Notes: generated by a model from the letters alone, not told the origin. Shown: positions 34,401 through 46,234, counted from the first letter of the stretch. The stretch is 64,000 nucleotides of DNA from Sepiola atlantica (GCA_963556195.1 OY744519.1:103623500-103687499), one strand, 5' to 3'. Numbers and translations are program-made.

Positions 34401-36229
34401 GTCCACGGGGGTGGACATGTGAAAACCAAAAAAATTACTACTAAATAATAATTACAGAGAAAAGTTTTAGTAAGAAATTTCTTAGTATGTCCAATAATTA
34501 GCAACTATACATATTATAAGGAAGCAGCTTACAATAAGTGATTTATTTCCATCAAATCAAATGTAAAAAGTACAAAAATATAAAAGAACTAAATTTAAAA
34601 AAAATCACTTTATTCACGATGAATTAGACATATTTTTTGATATTTCAAAAGTCAGGAGTCAATTTGTGTATATTGACTACTTGATTACAGAAAATATAAT
34701 GACATAATATTTTTATTAGAATTATTTGATGGTTTTTAGCAATCAAGTCAAAATACGATTTTTACTTGATATTTAATACACAAGTATTCCAGCAACTTGT
34801 AATAAATTTTAATTAGAAAACTGACTGTTAAAACTTAATAAGGGATCTTTTGGTTTGTTTTAATCAGTTAGTGTGGGTAATAACGGTGTTGGGTTGTTTA
34901 TTAGTAAAAGAAGGAAACATTCGTTTAAACATAATAAGCAATTTTTTTAGGTTTGTTTTACAGTCGTTAAAAGTTAGTAACAGATTATATTGTTAGTTTT
35001 AATCAGTTACTTCCGGTTACCAAAAAACAAACAGCTGTTATAACATTTATAAAGCGAAGAAAGCAAATGAAAATTACTTATGATTACCCGTGGTAACAGG
35101 CTAAGACACCATTGTGATTACCATGTGAGCTGTTCGTTAATGTATTCCTTCATTCTGAAAAGTGATTAAATGTATTCTGGATAGTCGGACAGAACTGCTT
35201 AAATAAAAAGCAATCTGATATTCCGCTATTCCTCGAATACAGTCAGGACGCTAGGTAGAATGTAATTGAATTTGAGGGAGTATTTGTTATTTGGATGCAG
35301 AATTGAGTGTAGAATGTAGGCAATAGTAAGAGTTTACAAAATGAAATAATAAGGGTGGCTTAATAGTAATTTGCTCTTTTAAGGAAATACCCGGTCAATG
35401 TGAGTTATGTGGGAGTAGATAATTGCAGGAGAGTGAAAATGTTTACTACTCTCTTTGTGGAAGAGGTATTTGGGAGACGCAGCTAGATCTGAACTAATTT
35501 TAGTAAGATGACGAAATGTATGCATATTTTTTTAGAAACCTGCATTAAGAATTGCTGTAAGTGGTTAGGTGAACAAAGTAGCATATGATGTTGGTTTGCA
35601 GCCTATAATATCCAAAGTTAAAGGGGAAAATCGACTTAATTTTATTATATAGATCAATGTCTGATGTTATTCATTTGTAATTTTGTTGTCCCTATATATA
35701 TATATATATATATATATAGACTTAGATTTCGAGACTAGACAATCAGGCCCCACCCTCATCAGAGGATTAATTGTGGCCTTATTCAACAAATAAACCGATT
35801 GATGATGATGATGATGATGATGATATATATATATATATATGCAATAGTTTTGTCGATATTAACAGTTATTAAAGTGATTTAATAAAAAAAAAGATAAATT
35901 ACCAACACTTTCTTAAAATATTATGGTCATTTTCAAGGGAAGTAATTTAAATGAAAACTATTAGTTTTTAAAATTACAATAGATTTATATTAAAGATATG
36001 TAATGCAAGTTAGGAATTTAAAAAGAATACTTAGAGCTAGATTAATAACCGCCAAATGATGGTTAGTTTTTTGCGTGACTAAATTACATAATAATTGAAA
36101 CGTGAATAAAATGCTTGGGAGAGAAAAACTAAATAATAATGTATGGAAAATTAAGTAAGTGACTGAGGAGAATTAACGAATAAGCATGGATTCTAGCCAC
36201 CTCATACAACATCGATCACCCCACCCCCA
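34401..36229. other. AT-rich intronic sequence without a recognisable gene
   Basis: Holds two short TA runs (35692-35718 and 35824-35840) and a GAT trinucleotide run (35802-35823). Between them is a short GC-richer piece (35720-35800). No coding similarity seen. Confidence 0.5.
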
Positions 36230-36680
36230 CCCCCAACAAAAAAAAACTATAATTGGGTTAAAGAGGATTATTTTCAATAAAGCAGATCCTGCACTGTCTA
36301 CCAAGCTCCAACCCCTGTCCCATCTCTACAATGTTGCATCCATGTGCTTGGTTTACAAGTTCTTCCACGGAATGTGCTCCAATAAACCTACTGCACTTGT
36401 ACCCCATCAACGTAAATACCCACGACAAACCCAACTAGCAGCAAAATCCCACCACTTCACTCTAGAAATCTCTATTCTAATAGCTTCTTTCCCTGGACCG
36501 CTTGTCTTTGAAATTGCCTTCTTGCTCCATTTCCCTGACTATACAAACATGCAGAAATTTAAATGTGATGTGAAAGAAAATCTTGCTGCACAAATCTCCC
36601 ACTTAGGATGCCCTATATAAATCTGTCTCCTAACCATAGTAGCCCATTGCGTCTCAGTGACAATATGCCTTGTGTGGGGT
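36230..36680 (+). mobile_element. LINE ORF2 C-terminal region, relatively open copy
   Basis: One frame is open from 36186 to 36620. It reads LQPLSHLYNVASMCLVYKFF, then a HGMCSNKPTALVPHQRKYPR segment, LAAKSHHFT and NMQKFKCDVKENLAAQ. The normal RLWNSLPSSCFP part is altered (LVFEIAFLLHFP). Similar + strand copies: 40035-40530, 47480-47960, 55600-56040. The ATG at 36186 lies in flanking sequence, so this is not a gene. Confidence 0.75.
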
Positions 36681-36751
36681 GAATTGAAGAAGTAAAAAAA
36701 TTTCTTTTTTTGAAATTAAACATAATTTTGACGTAATAAATATAACAAAAG

Positions 36752-36946
36752 CAAGGTTGCGGCGTTGGAACTAGAGGGAATCAGAGGTTTTGTAAGGAGT
36801 CAGACTAGTAAGAATACTAGGAATCTGGGTCAAATTTTTGATTACTAAATATTGGAAAACTTTAAAATAAAGAGTCGGAGTTTGAATTTTTTGAATCGTA
36901 GGAGTCAGAGTCGAACCTTATACCTTCTGACTCCACACCCCTGCTT
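36752..36946. mobile_element. Degenerate hAT-type MITE in intron 5
   Basis: Ends caaggttgcggcgttgg and, inverted, caggggtgtggagtcag, with an interior like 32223-32424 in the opposite orientation. Only the last few bases of the flanking 8-mers agree (aaaag), so the target duplication has decayed. Confidence 0.65.
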
Positions 36947-37461
36947 AAAAGTTAAAACATAAAAAACTGGTATCCATCCTCACACTGAAAATTTATTGGA
37001 AAGAAAGATTTAAAAACATAAATCTACCATACAATTAAGTTTTTCCTTTTCTAATAGAATAATATCATTTTTAAAATAAATTACCTAGTCCAGTTAAAAA
37101 ATATCACTGATACAAATCATTTTAGGAAACGTTGATTAAATGACCATAACAAAATTATGCTTCGCCAGTGTTCACACTAATATTCATATAAAATCATAAA
37201 ATTATGTCAGTAATTTAATTTACAAATAAATATACATTGATTTTTATTATAGAGTGGAGGATATACTCTATCATAGAATATCATGGGATTTATCAGGAAC
37301 CGTTTTTAAAAACGTCTCTCCTGATTTTTTTTGCATATACCCCCCTCACCTTCCAAAAATTGACTTAATTATTATTTTTATTGATTGTTAATATTCAAAT
37401 AACTGAAATCGTTCTTTATTGTTATTACGTTATATCATTTGAAAATAAACCAATTAAATCT

Positions 37462-38268
37462 CCAGTCAATTATCTACTCTAGTATCTAACCTCCTGTCAA
37501 TCGTCTATATTAGTATCTAACCTACTGTCAATCGTCTATATTAGTACTTAACCTACTGTCAATTATCTATTCTAGTATCTAACCTACTGCCAATTATCTA
37601 TTCTAGTATCTAACCTACTGTCAATTATCTATTCTAGTATCTAACCTACTATCAATTATCTATTCTAGTATCTAACCTACTGTCAATTATCTATTCTAGT
37701 ATCTAACCTCCTGTCAATTATCTATTCTAGTATCTAACCTACTGTCAATTGTCTATCCTAGTATCTAACTTCCTGTCAATTGTCTATCCTAGTATCTAAC
37801 TTCCTGTTAATTGTCTATCCTAGTATCTAACCTCCTGTCAATTGTCTATCCTAGTATCTAACTTCCTGTCAATTGTCTATCCTAGTATCTAACTTCCTGT
37901 CAATTGTCTATCCTAGTATCTAACCTCCTGTCAATTGTCTATCCTAGTATCTAAATTCCTGTCGATTGTCTATCCTAGTATCTATCCTCCTGTCAATTGT
38001 CTATCCTAGTATCTATCCTCCTGTCAATTGTCTATCCTAGTATCTAACCTCCTGTCAATTGTCTATCCTAGTATCTAACCTCCTGTCAATTGTCTATCCT
38101 AGTATCTAACTTCCTGTTAATTGGCTATCCTAATATCTAACTTGTCAATTGTCTATCCTAGTATCTAACCTCCTGTCAATTGTCTATCCTAGTATCTAAC
38201 TTCCTGTCAATTGTCTATCCTAGTATCTAACCTCCTGTCAATTGTCTGTCCTAGTATCTAACCTAATC
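37462..38268 (+). repeat. 31-bp minisatellite, forward array (about 26 copies)
   Basis: Unit close to ctgtcaattgtctatcctag followed by tatctaacctc, period exactly 31. The left third prefers ttatctattctag and cctactg, the right two thirds ttgtctatcctag and cctcctg, so the array has two variant domains. It lies in intron 5. The reverse complement of the same unit forms a second array at 38625-39090. Confidence 0.95.
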
Positions 38269-38624
38269 TCAAAATATCTATTTTGCTTTGGAATTTAAGA
38301 TAAAACTGAAACTATCTTTTGCAAGCCCCAGAATTTCAAATATGCCAATACCACAAAAATAATGATGATTCTAATAAATGACAGATCCTGGCATGTTACG
38401 TTTTCACTTAACAAGACTTTGTTTATTTTTTATTTGTTTGTTTTGGGATTTCGTTACAAAGTTTCTTTTAATCCAAATTGTTAGCATTCAAGTTCTTCTT
38501 CCTGATTCTCTTCCCACACATGCTTATCTTGTGAATTGGAAGATACGGTTATGTTTCCTGTTTAAAATCGTTTCTACTATAAACTAGCTGAGGTACCAAT
38601 CTATGTTGGGACCAATTATGTTAG

Positions 38625-39090
38625 CAGTTAGATCCTAGAATAGATAATTGACAGTAGGTTAGATACTAATATAGATAATTGACAGGAATTTGTATACTAG
38701 AATAGACAATTGACAGCAGGTTAGATACTAGAATAGACAATTGACAGTAGGTTAGATTCTAGAATAGACAATTGACAGTGGGTTAGATTCTAGAATAGAC
38801 AATTGACAGTAGGTTAGATTCTAGAATAGACAATTGACAGTAGGTTAGATTCTAGAATAGACAATTGACAGTAGGTTAGATTCTAGATAGACAATTGACA
38901 GTAGGTTAAATTCTAGAATAGATAATTGACAGTATGTTAGATTCTAGAATAGACAATTGACAATAGGTTAGATTCTAGAATAGATAATTGACAGTATGTT
39001 AGATTCTAGAATAGACAATTGACAGTATGTTAGATTCTAGAAAAGACAATTGACAGTATGTTAGATACAAAAAAGATACAATTGACCGTA
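38625..39090 (-). repeat. 31-bp minisatellite, inverted array (about 15 copies)
   Basis: Unit tagaatagacaattgacagt then aggttagattc, period 31, the reverse complement of the unit at 37462-38268. Internal copies are more uniform than the outer ones. About 356 bp separate the two arrays. Confidence 0.95.
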
Positions 39091-39440
39091 AGCTCCATTC
39101 TATAGTAAAACATTACCAGCCGATTAAATACTATATCAGAAAAGCTATATATTATAATAGAAAATTAATATGCCACATACTATAATAACAGACTTACAGT
39201 AGACTGCTTATTATAATAGAACATTGACAGTAAGTAGCATACTATAATTGTAAATTGCCATTAAACCATATACAATAATAGAAAATTGACAGCAGAACAA
39301 ATAGTATAATAAAAAATGACAGTGATATAAAAATATAGTAGACTGCATATTATAATAGTAAATCCTATGCTATAATAGAAAATAGGAAGTAGTCCAGATA
39401 CTATAATACAAAATTGACAGTGAGCAACATACTATTATAG
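39091..39440 (-). repeat. Decayed extension of the inverted array
   Basis: Words like tataatagaa, attgacagt and catactata recur at irregular spacing of roughly 30-40 bases. This looks like an old, diverged part of the neighbouring array, ending about 220 bp before SHC coding exon 6. Confidence 0.55.
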
Positions 39441-39658
39441 AAATTAGAATGTTATAAAATATTTATATTTCCATCATTTTTTTATATACTTTTATGCTTG
39501 TTTTCTATAACTGGAACTATTTTTTTTTAATTATCATTTTCTAAAAGAGAATAAACGAAATATGAGATTAAGCAAATAATAAATCGATTTTGATAGACTT
39601 TTTTCTTTGTATAGATTTGTTGCTTTTCATTTAATTTTTTTTTCTTTCTGATTTGCAG

Positions 39659-39837
39659 GAGACTCTTGATTTTGTTGCTTATGTTGCCAAAGACTGCGTA
39701 AACGGCCGGGCTTGTTATGTGCTGGAATGTGGTGGGGGTCTCGCGGAAAATGTCATCACCACAATTGGCCAAGCATTTGAACTGAGATTTAAAGAATATT
39801 TACGCAAACAGCCAAAACCAGTAACCGTACCAGAACG
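39659..39837 (+). CDS. Shc: SHC coding exon 6 (end of PTB domain)
   Basis: 179 bases between ttgcag and gtatgt; residues 152-210 plus two bases of Arg211. Contains [20 protein letters not shown] and [19 protein letters not shown], nearly colinear with mammalian Shc ([38 protein letters not shown]). Lys162 and Arg168 match Lys169 and Arg175 of p52, which bind the phosphate, and their 6-residue spacing is kept. With Arg61 and Ser144 the whole pTyr pocket is intact, so the PTB domain is predicted to be functional. Confidence 0.96.
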
Positions 39838-39894
39838 GTATGTGTGTGTTTTTTTTTTTAGATCTCATGTATATATAGATATACTTTAAAAATA

Positions 39895-40030
39895 CCTGTC
39901 TCAGGATGGGTAAAATTAATGCCTCAACAAAACATTTTTCACCACTTTTATGTCCTCTTACAAAGATTAAAATCAAGATATAATGCTACTAAACCGTATG
40001 TCTAGAATCCTTATTCCAATTGTGATCAAA
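39895..40030 (+). repeat. Family C fragment in intron 6
   Basis: Starts cctgtctcaggatgggtaaa and includes catttttcaccacttttatg and ttattccaattgtgatcaaa, the 5-prime quarter of family C. It is cut off where the LINE piece at 40035 starts. Confidence 0.7.
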
Positions 40031-40034
40031 TGGA

Positions 40035-40530
40035 GTATTGTTGCCACATCTGGGATGATGCATAAACCACTAGCCTTACCTTCTTGGACTGGGTTTAAAA
40101 ATGAATTTCTTACCTAATAGGTCCTGCATTGTTTGCCAAGCTCCAGCCCCTGTCGCATCGCTAAAGTGCTGTATTCCTATGCTTGTTTTACACGTACTTC
40201 CATGGAAGGTCTTCCAATGAACTTACTGCACTTGTGCCCCATCAACAAAGATACCCCCGACCAGCAGCAAAATCTCACCCCTTCACAGTAGAGCCCCTAG
40301 ATGCCGGAAGATTTTATACTCTGATAGTTCTTTCCTCGGACCACTTGCCTTCGGAATTCCCTTCCTGCTTTGTGTGTCTCCAACCATACCAATATGCAGA
40401 AATTTAAATGTAATGTGAACAAACATCTTGCTACCCAACTCCCCACCCAAGTTATCACCTTATAAATATGGCCCCTATCACAGTAGCCCCTTATGCTTTA
40501 GTGGCAATATACCTTATTTGAGGTGAACAA
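40035..40530 (+). mobile_element. LINE ORF2 C-terminal region
   Basis: Frames give MEYCCHIWDDA (about 40024), LQPLSHR (about 40144), FHGRSSNELTALVPHQQRYP, AAKSHPFTVEP and NLQKFKCNVNKHL-like pieces. Same family as 36230-36680; broken by stops. Confidence 0.7.
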
Positions 40531-40779
40531 AAGTAAATTTATATATGTTTGATTAAACGGAAGTGAAAGTTCCTGTTTGTTCCTTTTTTGATCCATTTTA
40601 TCTAGTTGGGTAGCCAACAATCTAATATTGTACTCCAATATGAATAAGAACTCGCCATATTTGCAAATGTTTTCGACTCTCATGAGTCGTCGTGAGGCAT
40701 GTGATGATGTTACAAAATAAAAACTGATTAATTTATTACGAAAGTCGATAAAGAACGTTTTAAAAAGATTTCAATATAC

Positions 40780-41155
40780 CCTCTCCTCCCTCGTATTGAG
40801 CTTGGTTGATAGTGGGTTTACATGCTCAAATGAATAAGGCTTTGATGATGGGGAAGCGAAGGTTACAATTTGAAACAATGAGGATGGCAGTGATTTTTGT
40901 TAATATATTTCGGAAGTCTTTCTTTGGAAATGTCGTGTGCGATTAGATGTTGGTAGATGAAGCTGTGAAGGGAGGTGAGGTGGCATGTTAGGTGGCGAGA
41001 GATACTTGTTCTAGTCATCTCAATATATGTATTATTTGTAGAGGCACATTCTCTCATTGGGCATTTGAACACATATATGGCATTACTAGTTTTTAGTAAA
41101 CTGTTATTGGGCTTCCGATCTATGGCTGCTGTGGTTTGTCTCATTGTGGAAATAA
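40780..41155 (-). mobile_element. Penelope-like element, GIY-YIG endonuclease relic
   Basis: Minus frame: AIYVFKCPMRECASTNNTYI, then EMTRTSISRHLTCHL, a HSFIYQHLIAH segment and, in a shifted frame, PIIKALFI. This follows the pattern Y.F.CP...C...NN.YIG.T...L.RRL..H...S.I..HL..H of Penelope-like element endonuclease domains. The Gly of YIG is Glu here. The open frame upstream is fused to a TA tract. Dead fragment in intron 6. Confidence 0.7.
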
Positions 41156-41159
41156 ATAA

Positions 41160-41161
<2 letters not shown>

Positions 41162-41232
<71 letters not shown>
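41162..41232. repeat. TA then TG microsatellite
   Basis: About 29 TA units followed by a short TG run, adjacent to the Penelope-like relic. Confidence 0.95.
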
Positions 41233-41233
<1 letters not shown>

Positions 41234-41769
41234 AACAGATGTCATCATCTACACCAAGTTGAGAGGTTTTGATTAAAATCTTTAAATGCATCCGTTAAAT
41301 TTATTTATATAATTTCCTTTGAAAAAAAAAAACGTGATTATTTTCCTTATTAGAAAAGAAAGCTTCCTTCTACCGTTTAACTCTCTTCCTTCTTCCATCC
41401 ATCATCTCCCTTCTCTTCTCAGCCATCCTCAATTAGACAAAGTGTAAAAAAAAATAAGTACAGAAAACGAAGTAAAGTCACCTGACAGAGATAAATTTAC
41501 AAACGGATGTACAGTCAATGCATAAACTTTTAAGAGAGTTTAGTTAATTTGGTTTACACCGGCATGTTTACCTTTCTCAATGAATACCTAATGAACATTG
41601 CCCTCCCTCAATAATTAAAGCCCAAGGAACTTGGCCTAATTTTTTAATTATTCATAAGACTTTAAGCTAGGGTTTAGATAACCACAAAAATGGCTACTAA
41701 TGGCCAATAAAGGCATATAATTAAAAATATAAAAATGGTTTAATTCTTTTATATATAAAAATGGGAAAA

Positions 41770-42285
41770 CGTAACTATTGGCGACATGAATTAGTTTAAA
41801 GGAAATACAGTAAGGAAATTAGTCAAAAACAATTTATTTTGGTTTACCTAGTTATTTATGACCTATTTGTGTTAAAAAAGGTTAATATTTAATATAAAAT
41901 ATAAGCATGTTAAGTTACTGTAAATATTGGTTAGAGTAAAGTAATCAGTGATAGCCATTTTTCTTTTTCAGGAAGTAAGGTACGAAATTGAACCAGGTAC
42001 TAGTTTAATTCAAGCCATTAAATTAAAATGGAATTCTTTGATATAAGAGCACATTTCCAGTCCAGTCTGGTGTCTTATTTCCTGAAAAAGCAAGATGGCT
42101 GCCACTTTACTCACAACTAATATTTACCACAACTTAACATGCTTATATTTTATGTTAAATATAAAACATTTTTTTAACGCAAATACATCACAAATGAGTA
42201 GGTAAAGCAGAATAAATTGTTTTGATTCATTTCCTAACTGTATTTCTTTCAAAATAATTTATGACGTCAATAGTAGCGTTTACCT
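41770..42285. repeat. Foldback with about 200-bp arms in intron 6
   Basis: Left arm 41770-41985 pairs with 42065-42285: ttaatataaaatataagcat at 41889 against atgcttatattttatgttaa at 42139, and tttttctttttcaggaa near 41957 against ttcctgaaaaagcaag at 42079. The loop is about 80 bp. No gene. The acceptor-like ttttcag at about 41971 is part of the arm. Confidence 0.85.
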
Positions 42286-42842
42286 AAAAATGTGTTAACT
42301 GAAATCAAATGAGCATTTTGTTTACATACTCTTTTTTACTAATTCCACAAAATTTATAAATTTCTGCATTACTTTCATAGTTTTTCTAACCAAATATTGA
42401 TAAATTTGGTAAAAATCTTTTTAATTCTTTTTTACTTCTCTTTTTTTTCTTTTCTTTTTTGCATTCCATGTGGTTTCTATCTTGTATGTTCGCTCCAGTT
42501 TCAGAATTAATAAACACTTTCGAGTGATTCACAGTTAAGGAACTGTAATTCATTTTGAGTTTGGGTTGCTTAAGCCTTCATTGAGAAAGACTTCACACAG
42601 TCGACCCTGAGAAGATCGTACTCGCAGCTACTTACCACTATTTCAAAATCGCCCTCTCTCTCTTAACAACCAATCAGAGCTTTTATAATTTTCAGACCCC
42701 CTCCCCTTTCTTCCTGTACTATCTAACACATGATGGTCACCGTGTGCGTCATGCATGAAAAGAGGGACCTTAAACTCGATCTTGTCCTCATGGGAATGTA
42801 AGTAAATACATTTACTGAAGGGAATCTTGGATGCTATTCTCA

Positions 42843-43170
42843 CAATGTGCATATGGACCCGTTGTGCAATGGATAAAGTGCTAAGTAATAATCAGTTCTA
42901 AGTGACAGTCTTCTGGAGGTTGAAGATACGGCTGATACTGAGAATATAATTCAAAAATACTTAAGACTTCTCCCTGCTCATAGCTGACAGAACAAGAACA
43001 ATCTATCCCCATGGATTAAATAAAGGGTTCAATTCGAAATTCCATACAAATTCCCGAGTTCAACATAAATATTCCGGGGTTTGACAAGATGCACCTGTAG
43101 AAGATCGGAGGTTACATCGGCCGAAACGTTGTGAGAATAGCATCCAAGATGAGAACAGTGGTCCGAATAA
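42843..43170 (+). mobile_element. tRNA-headed SINE family A, plus copy in intron 6
   Basis: Head tggacccgttgtgcaatgg with an A-box-like region, a weak B-box region near 42920, then gggttcaattcgaaattcc and gttacatcggccgaaacgtt, ending gaacagtggtccgaataatc. It is the only full copy on the + strand. Confidence 0.75.
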
Positions 43171-43376
43171 TCTAAATAATCCAAATTATCAATCCTTATC
43201 TAAAAATATCTGAAAAAAAAAAAATGTTTGAATATAATCGTTTCATTTACTTCCCGCCTTCCACTCAATACCTTTCCAGGTAAAAAATGCATTTGTTATG
43301 TGGATGGTTGAGTAAATACTGTTTTATTTCTATGGAAGATAGCATGAGCCAATAATGACCAAAATTATTTTTCCAG

Positions 43377-43460
43377 TTACACCGATTTTCAGCTGCCCTC
43401 TTCCGACAATGGCCCCACAGGGGGTGCCGCAGCATCCTCCTCTTCCTCCTCCAAAAATGA
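43377..43460 (+). CDS. Shc: SHC coding exon 7 (start of CH1-like linker)
   Basis: 84 bases between acceptor tttttccag and donor gtaagt. The first base completes Arg211; then YTDFQLPSSDNGPTGG, three Ala, six Ser, KN and two bases of the next codon (residues 212-238). This low-complexity segment has no clear similarity, as expected for the divergent CH1 region, so support comes from position, phase and splice sites. If the donor is skipped the frame ends at TAA 43462-43464. Confidence 0.75.
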   Translation, partial: LHRFSAALFRQWPHRGCRSILLFLLQK

Positions 43461-43619
43461 GTAAGTCCCACCCTTCCCTCTTTTCTCCTCCTCGGTGTTC
43501 ATGTCTTGGATATTATCATTCATTGTCTGTCAGTGGAAATTGTCTTGTTCTCTTCATAGGAAAGCTAGTTGAAAGAGTTGATGTGGTTCATCGTTCTTAT
43601 TTGTTATTATTATTATTAT

Positions 43620-43985
43620 TAGTTACGAGCTGTACCCACCCAACGTTGCCCAGGATGCAGTGAATTCATATTAGTTTAACTTTTATTTGTTTGCACATTT
43701 TTTAATTTTAGGTAGAAAACTCCTATTATATTCTTTAATTTAAAATGAATTATTCCCCTTGCTGATTTTAATTTTTAAGTGATTATTTTTAAAAAATTTC
43801 ATATTAGCAGTTATCTGGGTCGGACTAAGTCATTTTAAAAATAAATTGTAGCTATGTTATTATATTGCCAATATAACAGTAACAAATTAAAATTGGCTAA
43901 GCAAAGTTTGATTTGCCAGCTTAAATGCTATTTAGGTCTGAGTTTGAAAATCCGACAAGATAACTTTATATGTTAGACTGCAAGT
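43620..43985 (+). repeat. Dispersed repeat family D (plus copy) in intron 7
   Basis: Preceded by a TTA run, it begins gttacgagctgtaccc and matches 9640-9975 in reverse, through cccaacgttgcccaggat, attatattgccaatataa and ttaaatgctatttaggtctg. Confidence 0.75.
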
Positions 43986-44260
43986 GACTCATGATGTAAA
44001 AAAAATGATGGCAGTTTAATTTATTCATTTTGATTTGCGATAATTATGTAATTGGAGAAGGATGATGGACGCTAAAAATAAAAAGGGATTTGGGACGATT
44101 GCATCATTCCTTACTTCTAAAATTTTTCTAACTGAATTTAAAAATAGAAAAGAAAAATATTAAATAGATTTGTATCAACTTATCAACACATTTTCAGGTT
44201 ATTGAAATATAATTTGGAGTGGGAGTGGGGGATAGTAAACTTCTTACATAAATACTCATT

Positions 44261-44555
44261 TCAGAACTGGCAGCAACGTTTAAAAGTTCTTCCTGGTAAT
44301 GTTTGTTTACCCTCGGCAGGTTGAGCCAGCTTCCTCCAAAGGAGGAAGTTTTTAAGGAATATTAAATTTGCAAGTATATCCCGATCAGGAGAGATAATGG
44401 TTAGTTTTTTGCAAGGAGGTGTCACTTTCCTCCCACATACAGCATTTGGTATTCCGAAATTGTCACTGATCTGGTATTGACTAGGCTCAAGATGATCTAA
44501 TTTTAGTGATCTAATGAAAACCAGTGTTTTAACATTATTTGCTACATGCCACATG
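44261..44555 (-). mobile_element. 5S-rRNA-headed SINE, diverged copy
   Basis: The minus strand from about 44545 reads tagatcactaaaattagatc, then cttgagcctagtcaatacc and ggaataccaaatgctgtatg, a mutated form of the 5S rRNA internal promoter half. A tail follows containing ggaggaagctggctcaacct. The tail resembles the 3-prime end of the LINE at 63250-63480. Pol III promoter function is doubtful in this copy. Confidence 0.65.
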
Positions 44556-45132
44556 CCCCAAATTAATAGAACATTCTTAGAACATATTGCCAAAATATAT
44601 CTTCAATAAATTATTTATTTTAATCTTTTCTATCAATTATGTAATATAAACATATTGTTGGATTTTCAGTGATAACTTATGAGCAGAATACTTTGGATTA
44701 AATAAAATCCAAATAAATTATTCATTTAGTAATTTGGAGAGGGGGGAATATTTGTAAAAGAACGAAATACATATCAATTTTTTTAGCAGCATAAATAAGA
44801 CTAAATATTGTAGCCATAAAATTTGTTGTTGGAGTTTAGATTTTTCGTTTGTTGTGTCTAATTTTAAATAAGGAACTTCTCTCGCAAAATTCCCATTGGT
44901 TTTTGCTTCTTTATTTTCTTACTGTAAATACTTGACTCAATTTCAGGCATGATGAAACTTCTTTTACTTGTCTTGGCTCTCATTTCATTTTCTTTGCTTT
45001 CCCCTTGTTGTTGTATTCATTGTTGTTTGTTTTAATCAATATCTTTATCTAAACATTTCTCAATTCTGTTTGAACTTTACAATAATTAGATTCACTGATA
45101 TTTTAAAAAAACAAACATTACTGAGTTGTGAT

Positions 45133-45349
45133 CAGAGTCGCAAAGTTGGAAGGTATCAGACTCCTAGGATTCCAAAGACTTCTAAAATTCCCAAATATTT
45201 GACTCCGACTCCTTATTTTAAAGTCTTCAAATATTCACGAATAATCAGAATCAGATTATTTTTTATCCACCACTGACTATTCTTATGAGTCTAACTTTGA
45301 CTTTTTTCTAAAACCTCCGACTCCCTCCAACTCCGACTCTGCAACCCTG
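45133..45349. mobile_element. hAT-type MITE in intron 7
   Basis: 217 bp flanked by the 8-bp direct repeat gttgtgat (45125-45132 and 45350-45357). Ends are cagagtcgcaaagttgg and, inverted, cagggttgcagagtcgg. Same family and layout as 32223-32424. Confidence 0.9.
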
Positions 45350-45424
45350 GTTGTGATTGCATGGAAACTCCATGGATCTTTCTTTGCCTCCATTTGTCTT
45401 TCCTTCAGAATGGTTCCTTCAATT

Positions 45425-45610
45425 ATCTTCCTATTTACTTGCCTCTCCATGAGGACAGAGTTAGACACAAGGTTGGTGTTTAGTGTGGGGAAAATCCAGC
45501 TCCCAAAAAGGAACACTGGATGAGGACAAAACTAAAAATTGCCTCAGTCTAGAAGGATTTCTTTTTCACTGACTGACAACAGAAAAGATGAAGTGTAGTA
45601 TCACAACAGA
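45425..45610 (-). mobile_element. SINE-like family B copy
   Basis: Shows the full order of the family: cctatttacttgcctctcc, then gttagacacaaggttggtg, ggggaaaatccagctccca, gaaggatttctttttcactg and gatactacacttgatcc. It lies 70 bp beside a hAT MITE. Confidence 0.6.
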
Positions 45611-45799
45611 TACTACACTTGATCCTAAAGTGATCCGAGCAGATAGTATTCTAAAGAATTTTCAAAAACAAAACAAAAAAAATTGTTTTATATCAAATGA
45701 AATTACTTCCAGGTTTATATTTATTCAGAAAATGCTTAATCAAAATTAGTATACACTAATACCTTTTTATTCATTTTTTTTATACTGATGAGTCACCAA

Positions 45800-46110
45800 T
45801 TACCAAGGTTAAAAGCCACTTGAGGATAAGGGTTAATGAGATTGTCAGTTGGATGATGAAACAGTATTATGAGAGGATTGAAAACGAAATGGACAAAATT
45901 TGATTACTTAAGAGGACGGCTTGACAGATATTTGTTGAAATTGGACTTGAAGATGACCATGTTGTAGTCTGCAGGAAAGCAATCCCATGGTAACATATAT
46001 CACAAATGGGAAGTTCTTGGAAGGAGACTCTGTTCATGGAAGTTCTGTTTGGTTTTAGATACATAGAGGAAGGAAGGGGAATTCTATTGTAAATCATTCC
46101 TGGAAGTCAT
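45800..46110 (-). mobile_element. LINE ORF2 C-terminal fragment
   Basis: Shares aagccacttgaggataaggg, gattacttaagaggacggct and ggaagttctgtttgg with the other minus-strand LINE ends. Minus frames keep ELPICDICYHGIAFLQTTTW in place of the usual WNSLP..CFPADYN. Confidence 0.6.
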
Positions 46111-46234
46111 TCGAGTTTCAAAATCTTTTAATTCCGAACTAATTACTCCCATAAGGAATAATGGACAGCAAATTAATCTATTCTTAGAGATCCCAGGAGG
46201 CGTTTTACTTAAAATATCACTAATTGTTAGAATT

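Noticed and set aside
36186..36620. 144-residue open frame as an expressed gene
   Set aside because: The protein is a LINE ORF2 C-terminal fragment, three further relatives of which occur in the window, and the start codon lies in unrelated flank.
40863..41291. 142-residue minus frame as a gene
   Set aside because: Half of it is a TA microsatellite translated as Tyr/Ile; the rest is a Penelope-like endonuclease fragment with its YIG motif altered.
41974..42060. Exon candidate after tttttcag near 41973
   Set aside because: The acceptor belongs to the arm of an inverted repeat and the sequence has no similarity or phase support.
44947..45060. Extra SHC exon after tttcag at 44946
   Set aside because: The acceptor is good and the frame stays open for about 110 bases, but no donor follows before the stop and the translation is hydrophobic and unlike a SHC linker.
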